The translations under genes were made by a program, and so were the position numbers. Positions 6,423 through 7,105 of a DNA stretch of 7,105 nucleotides are shown here, in pieces (the stretch's first letter is position 1; the number at the start of each line of letters is the position of its first letter). The notes below the pieces were generated by a model. That model made no database searches. It was not told the DNA's origin and saw only the letters and a program-made list of their open reading frames with translations. This DNA comes from DATFYI01 sp035315125 (GTDB lineage: Bacteria; Chloroflexota; Anaerolineae; Anaerolineales; Anaerolineaceae). The DNA lies in the NCBI GenBank assembly GCA_035315125.1, contig DATFYI010000120.1, positions 1 to 7,105 of the forward strand, given 5' to 3'.

Positions 6423-7094
6423 CTAAATGGGATCGCTTCCCTTCAATATTAGCTCGAAAACCGGGCAGGTGTACTGCAATTTTTCCTGGCAGGCTGCAGC
6501 TAAATCTAAAATCGGTGGAATGCCTGCCTTGCGGAGCGTACGGAGCAGGTGACATAGCGGTAATCCCATTACCGATGCAAAACAATGTGTGAAATTGACC
6601 ACCGGCCGGAAGCTCTGGTTTTGGATAGCATATCCGCCTGCCTTATCGAATGGGTCACCGCTTTCTATATAAGCTTCAATTTCGCTATCGCTATATTCCC
6701 GCATACGAACCGGCGAGACACACAGATCGGTGAGAAGCCGCTCATGCTCGGGTAAATAAACTGCGATGGCTGAAAAAACCTTGTGAACGTTCCCGCGCAA
6801 CTCAGCCAACATTTCTACAGCCGCCTGGCGGTTTGCTGGCTTGCCCAGCAGTTTATCTCCATCAACTACTATCGTATCCGCCGCCAGAACAATCTCACCC
6901 GGTTGAACGCCTTCGTTAGCCGACGCTCGCGCTTTGGTTTCAGCCAGGCGCAGCACGTAATGCAGCGCGTTTTCCCCTGGGCGAGGGCTTTCATCAACAT
7001 TCACCGGCCGGATGATAAAATTCCAGCCTGTCCAGGAAAGCATTTGCTGTCGCCGGGGTGAATTGGATGCCAATAAAATTAATTGAGAACCCAT
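6423..7094 (-). CDS. maf: Maf-family nucleoside triphosphate pyrophosphatase
   Basis: Maf proteins are cytoplasmic enzymes that hydrolyse (d)NTPs to monophosphates plus pyrophosphate, often dTTP/UTP or modified nucleotides, and have been linked to septum inhibition. The 223-residue protein shows the N-terminal LLASNSPRR motif (7-15), AADT with catalytic-type Asp73 (71-74), LGKP (83-86), and GDPFDKAGGYAIQ (146-158), followed by VMGLPL (175-180). Its start matches the normal Maf N-terminus; only 11 bases lie upstream in the window, so the ribosome site and any promoter cannot be judged. The usual family length is about 190-200 residues. Here about 25-30 extra residues follow the canonical end, including Cys202 and Cys210. 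The gene is followed 87 bases later by the penicillin-binding protein, an association that fits a wall/division cluster. Exact substrate preference is not determinable. Confidence 0.93.
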   Translation of the reverse strand: MGSQLILLASNSPRRQQMLSWTGWNFIIRPVNVDESPRPGENALHYVLRLAETKARASANEGVQPGEIVLAADTIVVDGDKLLGKPANRQAAVEMLAELRGNVHKVFSAIAVYLPEHERLLTDLCVSPVRMREYSDSEIEAYIESGDPFDKAGGYAIQNQSFRPVVNFTHCFASVMGLPLCHLLRTLRKAGIPPILDLAAACQEKLQYTCPVFELILKGSDPI

Positions 7095-7105
7095 CGATAA
7101 TAGAT

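Overview
The window looks like chromosomal DNA from a bacterium of the phylum Chloroflexota, most likely the Anaerolineae. This is inferred from protein style: lipoproteins with long Thr/Pro/Ala/Gln linkers (such as the VVTATPPP stretch after the lipidated cysteine of the solute-binding protein), a lipoprotein-type penicillin-binding protein with an NTF2-like front domain, and a Thr-Pro tail. No rRNA or other decisive marker is present, so the assignment is tentative.

Every supported gene lies on the minus strand, so transcription runs from the right edge to the left. In that order they are: a Maf-family nucleotide pyrophosphatase (7094 to 6423); a class B penicillin-binding protein (6335 to 4113); the ribosome-assembly GTPase RsgA (4116 to 3139, overlapping the previous gene by 4 bases); two peptide/nickel-type ABC ATPases (3020 to 2031 and 2034 to 1051, also with a 4-base ATGA overlap); and a lipoprotein solute-binding protein of family 5 (956 to beyond position 1, truncated by the window edge).

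There are two functional blocks. The right block (maf, penicillin-binding protein, rsgA) is a housekeeping cluster for nucleotide-pool or division-related hydrolysis, peptidoglycan cross-linking and small-subunit maturation. The left block (oppD-oppF-solute-binding protein) is most of an oligopeptide/dipeptide importer. Its two membrane permeases are not in the window and are expected beyond the left edge or elsewhere. A near-consensus sigma-70-type promoter (TTGACA, 17-base spacer, TATACT) overlaps the rsgA stop codon and points into the transporter genes, so the importer appears to be transcribed independently.

No gap between genes exceeds about 120 bases. I saw no tRNA, rRNA, CRISPR array, insertion sequence or convincing intrinsic terminator. 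Most of the window is ordinary. The points worth a second look are the orphan, very strong Shine-Dalgarno sequence just after oppF, the promoter buried in the rsgA stop, the matching four-cysteine pattern in both ATPases, the C-terminal extension of Maf, and the Thr-Pro tail of the penicillin-binding protein. I did not find convincing evidence of an undescribed system.
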